Shown: one piece after another, positions 54,685-64,000 of the stretch
How positions within the stretch are numbered: the first letter of the stretch is position 1
Layout: each line of letters opens with the position of its first letter
Assembly (NCBI RefSeq): GCF_000512585.2
Contig: NC_089241.1
Location: forward strand, 186,001 to 250,000
Source: Kwoniella bestiolae CBS 10118
Taxonomy: Eukaryota; Basidiomycota; Tremellomycetes; Tremellales; Cryptococcaceae
Reading direction: 5' to 3'
Length of the DNA stretch: 64,000 bases
Program-made: the position numbers and the translations under genes
The notes under the pieces: generated by a model
What the model was told of the DNA's origin: nothing
Seen by the model: the letters and a program-made list of their open reading frames with translations, nothing else
The model's database searches: none

Positions 54685-55766
54685 GCTTTATATTATCTGT
54701 TTTTCCTTCTTCATCCGATCTCTCAAAACTCTCTTGGTTTAGAAGTTGAGGTTCAGTTGCAGGAATATCAAGTAATATATGCTTAGGGATGTTGATGATG
54801 TATGATTATGGCCCGACCTGTGACCTGTCGTTGTCACCTGGCTGTGCAATGATATTGATCATGATATCGATAACCCGTACTAATCGGACCAGCAGACCAA
54901 GGTCGATGTCACCCTTCATTGTTTCGGATCACTTACGATGATAAGGCCAACAACATCTCAGTTCATTCTGACGCTTCTCTATGTCAGCTCTTCAAATGGC
55001 CTTGATATCATGGAAGTATTTACTACTCACCAATGTGCACGGGAGAAATACGGAAATATGGCATAAGAATGGATGATCCGACCAGGTCGACATGCGTGAC
55101 TAGAAGAGCAACTCATACGATGATTTTCTCTCTTATTTTTGGGCAATGGAAGGCCCACAAAATATCATGATGATAAGCTATCGGGTTCATGTTTTCACGC
55201 GGCCCAGTACGAGCAATACTGATGCGTGAAGCGAGATCTTCAGGTTTTGACATCATATTGAGAATCCTCAGTTATACCTATCGTCACTCTGAAATGCTAA
55301 ACTCATGATCCGCCCGAGAATCCCCCAAACTTCCAATCCACCTGGAAGCCGCCTTCTTGTCAGAAGAGAGGATAGGACCTCGGAAGGGATCGAAAGATCA
55401 TTGACACCACATCCGACGACTCGTCACGAAGGCACGGGAAGTGAATAACCTTTATACTTTCACAGCCTTGTTGTTTCCTCAGCATTTCGAAACTTGGCGG
55501 TACTACCTGTACTGCTCCACCACTCACAAAGGACTATTGTGGCACAGAAAGGAGGGGAGACTCGAGCATCGCTTTGGAGACAGTGTATCTTCTTCTCACA
55601 AGGGATATACGTAGAAGCGGTCGAGTCATTCTTATTCTCATGCGAGTGCGGAGTGGTGCGTAAGGTATGCTTTGACTTGATAGATGTGAATACTTCGCAA
55701 TTCACTCAATACCTCCAATACTAAAAGTATTTACCTTAATCACTGAATAACAGATAGCGTAGCCTC
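54685..55766. other. Intergenic
   Basis: About 1.1 kb. A 76-codon frame at 55494-55724 is open on the + strand, with another opposite to it; neither has a motif I know. No supported gene. Confidence 0.45.
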
Positions 55767-56678
55767 ATGAATCAATCAGATAGAACCCAATATCAGTGGG
55801 ATTATTTTAGAGACCGTACTCCTGAAGCTGAAGAGCCTCAAAAGACCAGTGATGTGGTCAACCAGGAAGAGCAGCAGAATGTCACCACTAGATTTAAGGC
55901 TCGATCCGAGCTGTCACTCCTCGGAAAAACAACGGGTTTTCGCAGAGAAAAGGAAAAGTTGGCCAGTTACATTCCAGAATCACACGCATTTGGATCGATG
56001 ACCAAAGAGAAGAAACGGAGGCCTAAAAGGGCTGTAAACCCAAAAAAGAAGAAGGATAAAGATGGGGAGATAGTCACATCCACATCGCAAGACACAGGCA
56101 GTGCCAGCATTCCGACTGGATACCGTGGGCGAAAATCGACCGCGATCGTTCATAACACCGTTGATCCTGAGGATCAATCCCACCTGAGTGCCTCTACTGA
56201 GGGCGATACCCATCTCAGTCCTTGGGGAGCCGCCCCGAACTACAATGGCGCTATTAGGGCACTTGACGGCCAGACCTGGGTTGGTCAACCTTTGTACGAC
56301 CCCAGATCTTTGATGGATATAGCCACGACAGGTATGGAAAATCTCTCTCTTACCGCTTCGGGAAATGCTTCGCCAGCAACTGAACATCACCAGGAAGCTG
56401 TGGATGACTACGATTGGCTCTTCCAGGGCTATAACCCATCGCAAAACCCTCAACAGCAGCACCACCAGAGTGCTTCATATCAACCTCCTCATGTCATGCA
56501 GCAGAACGAGTATCCGTACGATGGTTCTCAAACTTACAGCAACGGTGCAGAGACATGTGAGATCACTTTCAAATATACTGGCGGAAGTAACAAAGTGAGA
56601 GAGAGGACTTTCTCAAGCGTCCCCGCAGATGTAGGTAGATACTTTGAATCGACTGTTGAGAAGTGGACGACAGGATGA
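55767..56678 (+). CDS. Hypothetical basic, disordered protein
   Basis: Intronless, 303 codons, ATG at 55767 (MNQSDRTQYQWDYFRD), TGA at 56676-56678. The N-terminal third is charged, with a strongly basic patch (KEKKRRPKRAVNPKKKKDKD) that looks like a nuclear localisation signal. The middle is Ser/Thr and acidic, and a Gln/His-rich stretch (QNPQQQHHQSASYQPPH) precedes a compact-looking end (CEITFKYTGGSNKVRER, VGRYFESTVEKWTTG). The phrase RALDGQTWVGQ recalls the DGQTW block of the unknown family at 46965-51641, but the rest does not align, so I do not join them. No domain is recognised; a nuclear or DNA-associated role is a guess from composition. Confidence 0.55.
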   Translation: MNQSDRTQYQWDYFRDRTPEAEEPQKTSDVVNQEEQQNVTTRFKARSELSLLGKTTGFRREKEKLASYIPESHAFGSMTKEKKRRPKRAVNPKKKKDKDGEIVTSTSQDTGSASIPTGYRGRKSTAIVHNTVDPEDQSHLSASTEGDTHLSPWGAAPNYNGAIRALDGQTWVGQPLYDPRSLMDIATTGMENLSLTASGNASPATEHHQEAVDDYDWLFQGYNPSQNPQQQHHQSASYQPPHVMQQNEYPYDGSQTYSNGAETCEITFKYTGGSNKVRERTFSSVPADVGRYFESTVEKWTTG

Positions 56679-57586
56679 ATAGTAAGATCTATCACACCTT
56701 TACGAGAACTGCGACGATGATGGGGCCGTCAGGAGATGAGAATGCCAGAGAGAATTCAGGCTCTCGAGGTATTTGTACCTGTACAGTATGCATATGGTGA
56801 CCGTATGGAGTAGTTAATATCGTTTTGTGTTTTGGACTTTCTCCTTACGGCTTTGTATATCGACCCATCCATTCTCCTTCTCCTCCATACTATTGACTGG
56901 ACCTCAACACCACTACTTCCCACTCAGCACTTGCGATGTGCCTCGAGGTCCCCCTCAACCACAAAGACCTTGTTTTTCACGAGTTTCGGGACACCTTGTT
57001 TTGACCCATGCTGGCGATTCCAAAATGACATGTTTGGGCTGGACACCATCTACATGGACCTTGGAAGATCGCTTGATAGGAAAACTGGCCATTAGGATGA
57101 GATGAGGGAGACCACCCCCATCAGGATGAGGCCGTGATCAGTGATGATTGCGGCATGACGCAACTGCATGGTCTTCAGTAATTGGAAGACTTCGCTGCTT
57201 GCTTTATGGTGGGTGATTTTTTTCCTGCACCACTTTCCGTCTTTGTCTTCTCCTTCTTCGATCCGTTCTGAGATTGATATTGTCGAATGATTACCCAGAC
57301 TAAGTACAATGTGGAGGTCCAGATCAGTTGTCACAAGCACATGTACCATGAGGCATGCAGCCTTTGGTTGCGGCTACAGTAAGTACTGCATGACACGATT
57401 GGCGGTCTGTGCGTAGTAGCAATAATCCTTACGTAACTCAAATGCCTATCATACCCTCTCAACCCAATTGTAAACCCGACCGTATATCTACAGTATATAT
57501 CTGATACACACACAACCTAGTGATTCTGATCAATCCCATCTTCATCTCGACAATCATCTTCAACATAAATTGCCTACATACCTACC
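56679..57586. other. Intergenic and promoter of F-box-like member 8
   Basis: About 900 bp. The near-palindrome TACAGTAAGTACTG lies at 57375-57388 and an ACAGTATATATCTG stretch at 57489-57502. Overlapping + frames around 56827-57105 have no family motif. Confidence 0.45.
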
Positions 57587-58985
57587 ATGGCAACCCTCTC
57601 CCCGCCAGCTCCTTTCTTAGCCGAACCGACCCCTATTTCCTCACCATCGCCACCCTCGTTATCACCACACCCTCCATCCTCACCTCTTGCACTCGACCGC
57701 TTCCCTCCCGAACTACGAATCATCATTTTCGATCATCTCAAACACACAGGTCACGCTGCGCTCTTCAACCTCGTATCAACCTGTCAGGAGATGTACGATC
57801 AGTATACCCCATACCTTTACAAGAGAATCGCCTTCGACAGGTCAAACGCTCACAAAGTCTTTTCCGGTATTATCATCCGTCAAGGGCCAAAACCTTCGAC
57901 TCTTACCGATATGGCTCTAGAAGACCAAGTACCAGGCCTGAATTTTGCAATTGCTCCATCTGATATGATCAAACGCCACGTTCGCAAACTCTCTTTACTG
58001 GGAGAATGTGAAACGCTGATTATTCAAGATCAACATCCCATGAAGGATATCGCGTCAGCTCTTCTATCAACCAAGAACGCGTGTGAGAAGATCAAGTTAA
58101 TGGACCCTCGTATTGAGGGAATGCAGGACCTGGGAACCAACGATGAAGAGACTGATCAATCGAGTGAGGAAGATGAGGACGACGAAGATGAGGAGGACGA
58201 AGATGATGATCATGGGTCGGAAAAGGAAGAGGAGGAAGACGACGGAAAGGTTTCTCCCTTGTTCCCCAAGCTGGTTTCCATACGATTTGAAGGTACTTCG
58301 TTTTTCGATCTGTGGGATAGCTCTAGCCTTGGAATGAAGGGAACCACATACATTATGTTCCTCGATTTGAAACCTAAGCACGTATGTGTAGATTATGATG
58401 ACTCAAGAAGACGTCACATCAATGGGATGATGGATGATCTACAAAGGTTTTGGGATCTGGAGTTTTTCACTTGGCGCGATATCGTCAACCCGAATTTCAA
58501 CCAGATAAATCCTGCAAAACACGTTGACTATCACCTTGCGTCCAGCGGGAGCTGTCCAGTCCACGACAGAACACCATCATCACGACAGAACACCATCATC
58601 ACATACCGATGTGGCAGATGTGGCAAAGGCTGGAGAGGGGAATGTAGATGTATCTGGTGAATGTACCTGTTCGATGACGCCCCGAAATATGATCGACTTC
58701 GTTCTTCGGATGCGACCAGCGAGACGAACTTCCCCAGACGAAGCCAAGGATCAATGTAATTGCTCATACATCGGGTTGTACAACATTCCCCAACACTACA
58801 CTTCCGATGATTGGACCGGTATCGAAAAGGAGATCAAAGAGATCACCCGACTTCAACCGCTCACCACCATCCAAACTTCCTTCAGAGACCAGAAAGAGCA
58901 CTTGAAACCATGGAGGCAAGATTTCAAGAGGTTTCTGGCGGAAGGTAAGAGAAGACTGGAATGTGAATGTTGTGGAAAGTTTTGA
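57587..58985 (+). pseudogene. F-box-like protein, family member 8, frameshifted by a 19-bp tandem duplication
   Basis: The ATG at 57587 (MATLSPPAPFLAEP) leads to RFPPELRIIIFDHLKHTGH, LFNLVSTCQEMYDQYTPYLY, KRIAFDRSNAHKVFSGI and ECETLIIQDQHPMKDI, then a very acidic run (EEDEDDEDEEDEDDDHGSE), FEGTSFFDLWD, HINGMMDDLQ and VDYHLASSGSCPVHD. At 58562-58599 a 19-bp unit is duplicated perfectly. The current frame stops at 58658-58660 (CRCIW), but the +1 frame continues with GECTCSMTPRNMIDFV to LECECCGKF and TGA at 58983-58985, matching member 9 (PECTCPMTPRDIIDFV). With one unit the length would be 1380 nt, a whole number of codons. The truncated 357-residue product might still be made. The C-terminus is Cys-rich. 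Confidence 0.72.
58562..58599 (+). repeat. Perfect 19-bp tandem duplication inside F-box-like member 8
   Basis: CACGACAGAACACCATCAT at 58562-58580 is repeated exactly at 58581-58599. Nineteen is not a multiple of three, so the second copy shifts the reading frame. Confidence 0.95.
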
Positions 58986-59559
58986 ATGTGAGTTTTGACT
59001 CTCCGCATCTGCATCGCACAAGATCACCTAACTGCTGAACTATCGTTTTAGGATCTCTGCGCATTTCTATACTTGTGTGTGGAAGGTAGAGGGATCTTTT
59101 CCAATCTCATGATGTGAGAGATCTTCCAGAGAACCGATCACCGTCACAAATCATGTTTTTGTCATTGTGCCCAGATTTGTACCGCTATACTGTGTATCAT
59201 GTATCAGACATGCCATGTCAGCATCAGTACATCGCGCTTGGTGTAACTGTATCCGAGTGGCTTTTCAGTGTCCCATACGACCTGCCAATGGATTCTTTGA
59301 GGCTATGTTGCCTTGTGAGGGGTCGATCCTGCTCCCCTCGGTGTACGATCTGCAGAGTCCGACGGTCTCTGAATTCAGCAAAGTCTAATGGTCAGTAGGG
59401 AATTATTGTTGTGGAAGCGCGCCTAGATTCGAAAATTTTCATATCTGTTCTTCTCTTCTTTTCTACCTCGTATGCAGCATGGTTTACAACAATTATGATG
59501 GCTGTTCGACTTTGAAAGTGAGACAAACCCAAGGTATGCAATCCATCAAGTTTGCCATA
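58986..59559. other. Intergenic
   Basis: About 570 bp between the convergent ends of F-box-like member 8 and the next minus-strand gene. Two overlapping + frames at 59114-59398 have no recognisable motif. No supported gene. Confidence 0.4.
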
Positions 59560-60267
59560 TCAACTTAGACAGCTCCATGAGCCAAACAGCTCCTTCAAAT
59601 CATCCTGTATCGTCCATCTCTTTCCATCGACCCATGCATGTATTAACGGTTGGAACATTTCTCCATCTTTAGAAGGAGGATCCTCAACCGAAAAAATGTC
59701 AGTAGAGGCCGACATAAATCGCAGCCCATCTGTCTCGCAGGCACAAAGTACATATGTATACATGTACATAAAGTCATGGTATTGACTGACTTTCTCTTCC
59801 ACAAGGATACTTCCGAGACTGCGAGCCTTCTGTTGATATGTGAGGAGACGGCCTTTGCAATCGTTCAATCGAGCTTCCAAGTCGTCCCGCTCACGCACGA
59901 GTCGACTAAGGACGGATCTTGTTTGCGTCTGTGTTGCAAGCTGGGCAGTCTTCGTACTCGCGCCCCTTGACCTGAGTATGGTCTGAAGAGTGATGTGATT
60001 CCGCACCGCTCTGCCAGTTGCAGAACCTGCTCTCGAGAACTCCACTTCAAGCTTGTCTCGTTCTTCACGGTCTTTACGGTATTCATTGAGCAGATCACTT
60101 TCTCTCGCATCGCACTTTGCTGTGACATACCGTTCCATGTACCTCGTAACTTCAGGAGTCGACATAGAGTAAAGTTTCTCGGGCAGCACTTGTGTACTCA
60201 TGTCGAGATCACCGGCGGAGAGTACAAGATCATCAGGTGACTCTTCAGAGGATTGTTCGGAAGACAT
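59560..60267 (-). CDS. Hypothetical coiled-coil protein
   Basis: The frame is open from 60369, but the Met at 60267 (MSSEQSSEESPDD) is the more typical start and leaves a TACTGTACTGTATA stretch in the 5' flank. The acidic N-terminus is followed by charged helical segments (YRKDREERDKLEVEF, LVRERDDLEARLNDCKGRL) that look like a coiled coil. The end reads WVDGKRWTIQDDLKELFGSW and stops at 59560-59562. An intron may remove the odd aromatic stretch YHDFMYMYTYVLC, but only a weak GTCAGT donor is available. No family recognised. Confidence 0.5.
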   Translation of the reverse strand: MSSEQSSEESPDDLVLSAGDLDMSTQVLPEKLYSMSTPEVTRYMERYVTAKCDARESDLLNEYRKDREERDKLEVEFSRAGSATGRAVRNHITLQTILRSRGASTKTAQLATQTQTRSVLSRLVRERDDLEARLNDCKGRLLTYQQKARSLGSILVEEKVSQYHDFMYMYTYVLCACETDGLRFMSASTDIFSVEDPPSKDGEMFQPLIHAWVDGKRWTIQDDLKELFGSWSCLS

Positions 60268-60628
60268 TGAAATATATTGTACTGTACTGTATATCTCATT
60301 CGCATTGAAGTGTGGATCTTGCACCACTCGAAATTGGGTAGATTGACAAGTGTCAATTATCAAAGGCATGAATCAACTAGATATGTGAAATCTATTTTCG
60401 AAAAGCCCTCGAGGTTTCCAACCGAGGGTCGCGATACAGCTTCCTCCCCCATGAAAAGCTCTCCCGGTCTTTACAGCGGTCGGAGCGAGCTTTGAGGCAA
60501 GCCATAAAGGACCCAGACCTTCAGTTACTGTCTTACACGTTTCATCAGTTTTGATCAATGGACTGGATTATGACGTCGAAGACGAACATCTATCACTAAA
60601 TATCACAAGATCGCTCAGTATCTAGCTT

Positions 60629-61518
60629 CTACAATTTTTGAGTATTATGAACATGTCCTAAGTTAAAAGAGTCTCCTGATGATCTCTCCCACTCCTCCAA
60701 TATTACCTTTACCTGCTCGTCTGCCTGTTTGGAGTGTGGAATCGTAAGCCTTTCACTATCAAGCCGATCTTCAGGGTTCGAAAGCTCTATCCCCGTTCCC
60801 TCAGGTAAAGAGATCTTGCAATCGTCAAATTTCATATATTTGCCCCATTTATACCATTGATCAGTGTTATTCTGGTGTTCCTCTATACCGACCACATCGT
60901 TATCTGCGATGCAGCGCCAACGCCTAATGACGTTCGATTCGACGAATTTTCTTATCTTATAAGTTTCGGATCTGGAGGGTTCGAATCCCATTCTAATACG
61001 CTTGTGCAAGTCGGGATCAGTCGATTCTACCTCCTCAAGCTTGAACTTCCCTTCGGAAGTAGTTTTCGAGGCTTGGTTATAGTTATAAGTGAAAGCCCTC
61101 ATCCTAGATTCCACCACGCCTTTTTCCAGATACCCCGTCAAGGCACTGACGAATTCCAAAAGGTCAGCGGCAGCATCTGACAAAATGTCAACGACAAATT
61201 CCATATCGCATACTTGGTGGGCTAATCTCTGAACATTCCATGAATGGTTACATTCCAACCATTCACTACGAGGTGAGCCATGGACTGTAAATTGCAATGC
61301 AGACTTGCGTTCTCTGCTGCCAGTCCTTGGCTGACAGCCTTAGATTCTGCTAGTGCTGCTCTGAGACTTTCAATCTCGCGCTGGTTCCAGTATGAGAGAG
61401 CTTGAGGATGTGACTCCCTTGGATGACGGGGAGCTGGAACTCTTTGGGTGCGAGGTGGGGGTCGTCGGAGCGAATTAGGGGTGGTCGTGAGCCGAAAGAG
61501 GAGAGTTGTGTGGCTCAT
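60629..61518 (-). CDS. Hypothetical protein, two exons
   Basis: The ATG at 61518 (MSHTTLLFRLTTTPNS) begins a basic Pro/Arg-rich segment, then a helical part (REIESLRAALAESKAVSQGL). A short intron (donor GTAGTG, acceptor ATTCAG, about 61231-61271) joins SMAHL to RLAHQVCDMEFVVDILSD in frame. The second exon continues with LLEFVSALTGYLEKGVVESR, a charged middle, RKFVESNVIRRWRCIADNDV and a final VKVILEEWERSSGDSFNLG, stopping at 60629-60631. No domain is recognised. The gene lies upstream of, and on the same strand as, the coiled-coil gene at 59560; the two do not obviously share sequence. Confidence 0.5.
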
Positions 61519-62831
61519 TGTTGGATGGTGATTCTTTCGTTCATCGCTTGCGCAAGCATCCGACAAGATGATGTAATAAACAGACAGTGGTTAGACCCAG
61601 ATCAGCATAAGTAGGGTAATCAAATGAAGGAGGGAAACGAACATACGCAGTGGCCTACCTGAATCGTTAACGCTATTGTCAGTCAATTCACACAGCTTCG
61701 TTTTTCAGCCGACTTTCAAGGGTGGCGAGCCCATCCTTTCTTGGCGCGAAGTAAGTTACAGATTCATGAAGTAAAGGAGCAAGATTAGTAAGGTCAGAAT
61801 CGATCACCACTTGTATGCAAGGCAGATATGGCATGATCTAGTGGCACGCAAACATGACCGAGTGTCATACTCATCGCTCAGGGCGATTTATACTATTGTT
61901 TGACAGATGAGAGTTTTGCACAATTCCGTGCCACATATACACACACAAACCCATTCGTCTTCGGCACATCATGTCCGAGACCTCTGAAACGACCTCTCTG
62001 TTCAAGCGATACACAATATAGAATCAATCGCGTATTGATACCAGGAATGATAACGCATAAACCCACCCATTTTCTGCTAAATTAGTGGTATTTTTGACTC
62101 ACGATATTCATGATTGACTGTAATTATTTCGTATATACACTATATCTAAGCACTATATCTGTGACATGCATAGTACATCTCTTACCGCATCAATATCATT
62201 CATCGTTGTGTGTTGTGGGCCACTTCGCCTGAATCACTTCGGCCAGATGGTGTCAAGTCATCCCAACCGTAAGTTTTGCCAAGTGGATACTTTACAAGTT
62301 CACAAAATCTTTTCTATGCCAGCCAACATGAGGAATAGTGCTGTTGACGATATGGATTACTCCTTGATGAGGAACAGAGCTGGTAGCAATCAGTCAGACT
62401 GACTACAGTATCTCCGATCATAATCCGTGAGAATGTGATCAGAAGCTTCACGGCGAGCTTACATAAGCTTTTGTACGGTATTGATTTCGCCTCTTCGGAA
62501 CGAGTTGACAGTAGGCGATTTGCTTGAGTGATGCAGTAGCCATGCATGAAGTTCTGATATTGTTGAGATGGGAGTGATATTTGAATAACGATTGATGAAG
62601 ACTGAGATGTGAATTGGGTTTTAATCCAAATAGATGGGATGGTCTGTGCGTTGAGTATGCGAGTATGCAGATGTACAGTACAGTACGTACTGTATGCGTG
62701 CTCGTGATTTAGTAGTACTGTATACTGTAAATATCATTAATAAATACACTCAACCTCAACCTAACATCTCTTCTTCCTCTTTCATTCTTCATCTTCACTG
62801 ACAACATCTACGGTACTCTGCAATCACCAGA
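61519..62831. promoter_or_regulatory. Intergenic with promoter of F-box-like member 9
   Basis: About 1.3 kb. A perfect 16-bp palindrome TACAGTACGTACTGTA lies at 62679-62694, 138 bp before the ATG of member 9, followed by TAGTACTGTATACTGTA near 62713-62729. A 78-codon frame at 62166-62402 has no motif. No other gene seen. Confidence 0.5.
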
Positions 62832-64000
62832 ATGACCACATACATATTCGACACGGCAGTCATCACCCCACTACACATCATCTCATTCGAATCTACCACG
62901 CTTACCTCGTCGTCATCATCACCACCACCATCACCACAACCTTCCTTTTCATCACCTCTCGCACTCGACCGCTTTCCACCAGAACTACGAATCATCATCT
63001 TGGACCATATCCAGCACACAGGTCCCTCAGCACTTTTCAACCTCATATCAACATGCCAAGAGATGTACAATCAGTTCACTCCTCATCTATATGAAAGAAT
63101 CACTATCGATAAGTCTAATGCCGAAAAAGTATTTCACGGTATCATACACTACGTCAAACCTAGACACCAATCCGAGGTTCAGATGTCTCTCAAACATCAG
63201 ACTCCACAACTTGACTTTGCTATCGCCTCAGCAGATATCGTTGCTTCACATATCCGAAAGGTCAGGTCGCTCGGTAATTGCAAGACGCTCATCATTCACG
63301 ATGTCGACTCGATCAATGGTATCTCGTCAGCTCTTCGATCGACCGAAAATCCTTGTGAAGACTCTAGCACCTCGCAAAACGATGGTGTAGCGAGGAATGA
63401 AGATATACTGATGGATGAGGAAGATAGTAGTAGTGATGACAGTGTCGATGACGATCAGGATCAAGACCATGAAGATGTTGGATCGCGAGAGGAAAACGAT
63501 CACAAGAAACGTTCCTCGTTATTTCCAAGCTTATCGTCCTTATCATTCAAGAGCACCTCCTTTTTCGATCTATGGCATGGTGACTACCATATGTTAGAGG
63601 ACTTCTCAGAGACGCTGTTTCCAAGATTGAGACCGGATCACGTCTGTGCTAGATATCATAGCTCAGAACGATCTCACATCGACGGAATGATGATTGATGT
63701 CAGGGAGAGCTGGAATCTCAAGTCCTTTACTTGGCACGAAATCAGCAGCCCCAACTTCGGCATTATCAGTCCTGCTAAATATCTCAACTATCATCTTTCG
63801 TCCGATGCTAATTGCTCGGTTCACTATCCCCCGGCACTTCCAATCGATACCCCTGGTGGGGAAGAGGAAGGTACTGCAAGTTCGATACCGGAATGTACCT
63901 GTCCAATGACTCCACGCGACATCATCGACTTCGTCCAACGCACAAGACCGCTGAAGGAGACGGCTGCTGACCTCGCCAATTCACCGAAGAAGAACTCAAC
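62832..64000 (+). CDS. F-box-like protein, family member 9 (runs off window end)
   Basis: The frame is open from the ATG at 62832 (MTTYIFDTAVITPLH) to the last base, at least 389 codons with no stop. It is the closest relative of member 8 along its whole length: LALDRFPPELRIIILDHIQ, ALFNLISTCQEMYNQFTPHLY, ERITIDKSNAEKVFHGI, NCKTLIIHDVDSINGISSAL, an acidic run (DEEDSSSDDSVDDDQDQD), FKSTSFFDLWHG, HIDGMMIDVRESWNLKSF, LNYHLSSDANCSVH, and PECTCPMTPRDIIDFVQ. Unlike member 8 it keeps one frame throughout. The 3' end is outside the window. Function is inferred only from the F-box-like start. Confidence 0.75.
   Translation, partial: MTTYIFDTAVITPLHIISFESTTLTSSSSSPPPSPQPSFSSPLALDRFPPELRIIILDHIQHTGPSALFNLISTCQEMYNQFTPHLYERITIDKSNAEKVFHGIIHYVKPRHQSEVQMSLKHQTPQLDFAIASADIVASHIRKVRSLGNCKTLIIHDVDSINGISSALRSTENPCEDSSTSQNDGVARNEDILMDEEDSSSDDSVDDDQDQDHEDVGSREENDHKKRSSLFPSLSSLSFKSTSFFDLWHGDYHMLEDFSETLFPRLRPDHVCARYHSSERSHIDGMMIDVRESWNLKSFTWHEISSPNFGIISPAKYLNYHLSSDANCSVHYPPALPIDTPGGEEEGTASSIPECTCPMTPRDIIDFVQRTRPLKETAADLANSPKKNS

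Noticed and set aside
56260..56285. DGQTW phrase in the hypothetical gene at 55767 as evidence for a fourth unknown-family member
   Set aside because: Only five residues match; the FGP and YDL blocks are absent.
55980..56465. 161-codon frame antisense to the hypothetical gene at 55767
   Set aside because: Exact antisense shadow of an intact gene with no motif of its own.
60978..60988. GGTTCGAATCC, identical to a tRNA B-box
   Set aside because: No A-box at the right distance and no acceptor stem can be formed; it lies inside the coding frame of the gene at 60629-61518.

Overview
The window is nuclear DNA of a fungus, most probably a basidiomycetous yeast of the Cryptococcus/Kwoniella type (inference). 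It carries eukaryotic ribosomal protein genes, a Zn2Cys6-type transcription factor tail, a Fet3/Ftr1 iron-uptake pair, a glycogen debranching enzyme, and genes cut by many short GT-AG introns (mostly about 40-110 nt). I see no tRNA, rRNA, CRISPR, prophage or recognisable transposon.

Layout. 1-7.2 kb: 3' part of a fungal transcription factor, mitochondrial tyrosyl-tRNA synthetase, and an FHA-domain protein kinase. 7.5-10.9 kb: two F-box-like genes. 11.2-19.2 kb: a same-strand array of five secreted beta-trefoil (ricin-B-fold) lectin-like genes, all with a signal peptide and a Kex2-type site directly before the mature domain. 19.2-21.9 kb: a gene-poor stretch with at most a degenerate gene. 21.9-27.1 kb: four more F-box-like genes. 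27.2-33.2 kb: iron permease FTR1 and multicopper ferroxidase FET3, head to head across a 1.5-kb promoter holding four perfect ATCWGATAA sites, the element of fungal iron-responsive GATA factors. 33.4-40.1 kb: glycogen debranching enzyme. 40.9-44.5 kb: a BSP-family zincin-like protein and a secreted Ser/Thr-rich protein with 93-bp repeats. 45-46.3 kb: an F-box-like gene with an internal stop. 46.9-51.6 kb: three tandem intronless paralogues of a family I do not recognise. 52-54.7 kb: divergent RPS18 (uS13) and RPL42 (eL42). 55.8-64 kb: a basic hypothetical gene, an F-box-like gene broken by a 19-bp tandem duplication, two hypothetical genes (one coiled-coil-like), and a last F-box-like gene running off the end.

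Conserved single-copy genes alternate with expanded accessory families: nine F-box-like genes, five lectin-like genes and the three-gene family. Two of the nine F-box-like genes are visibly broken, and a copy of the 3' tail of one lies between two members of the unknown family, so these segments have duplicated and decayed recently. The most novel material is the unknown three-gene family (46965-51641) and the lectin array.
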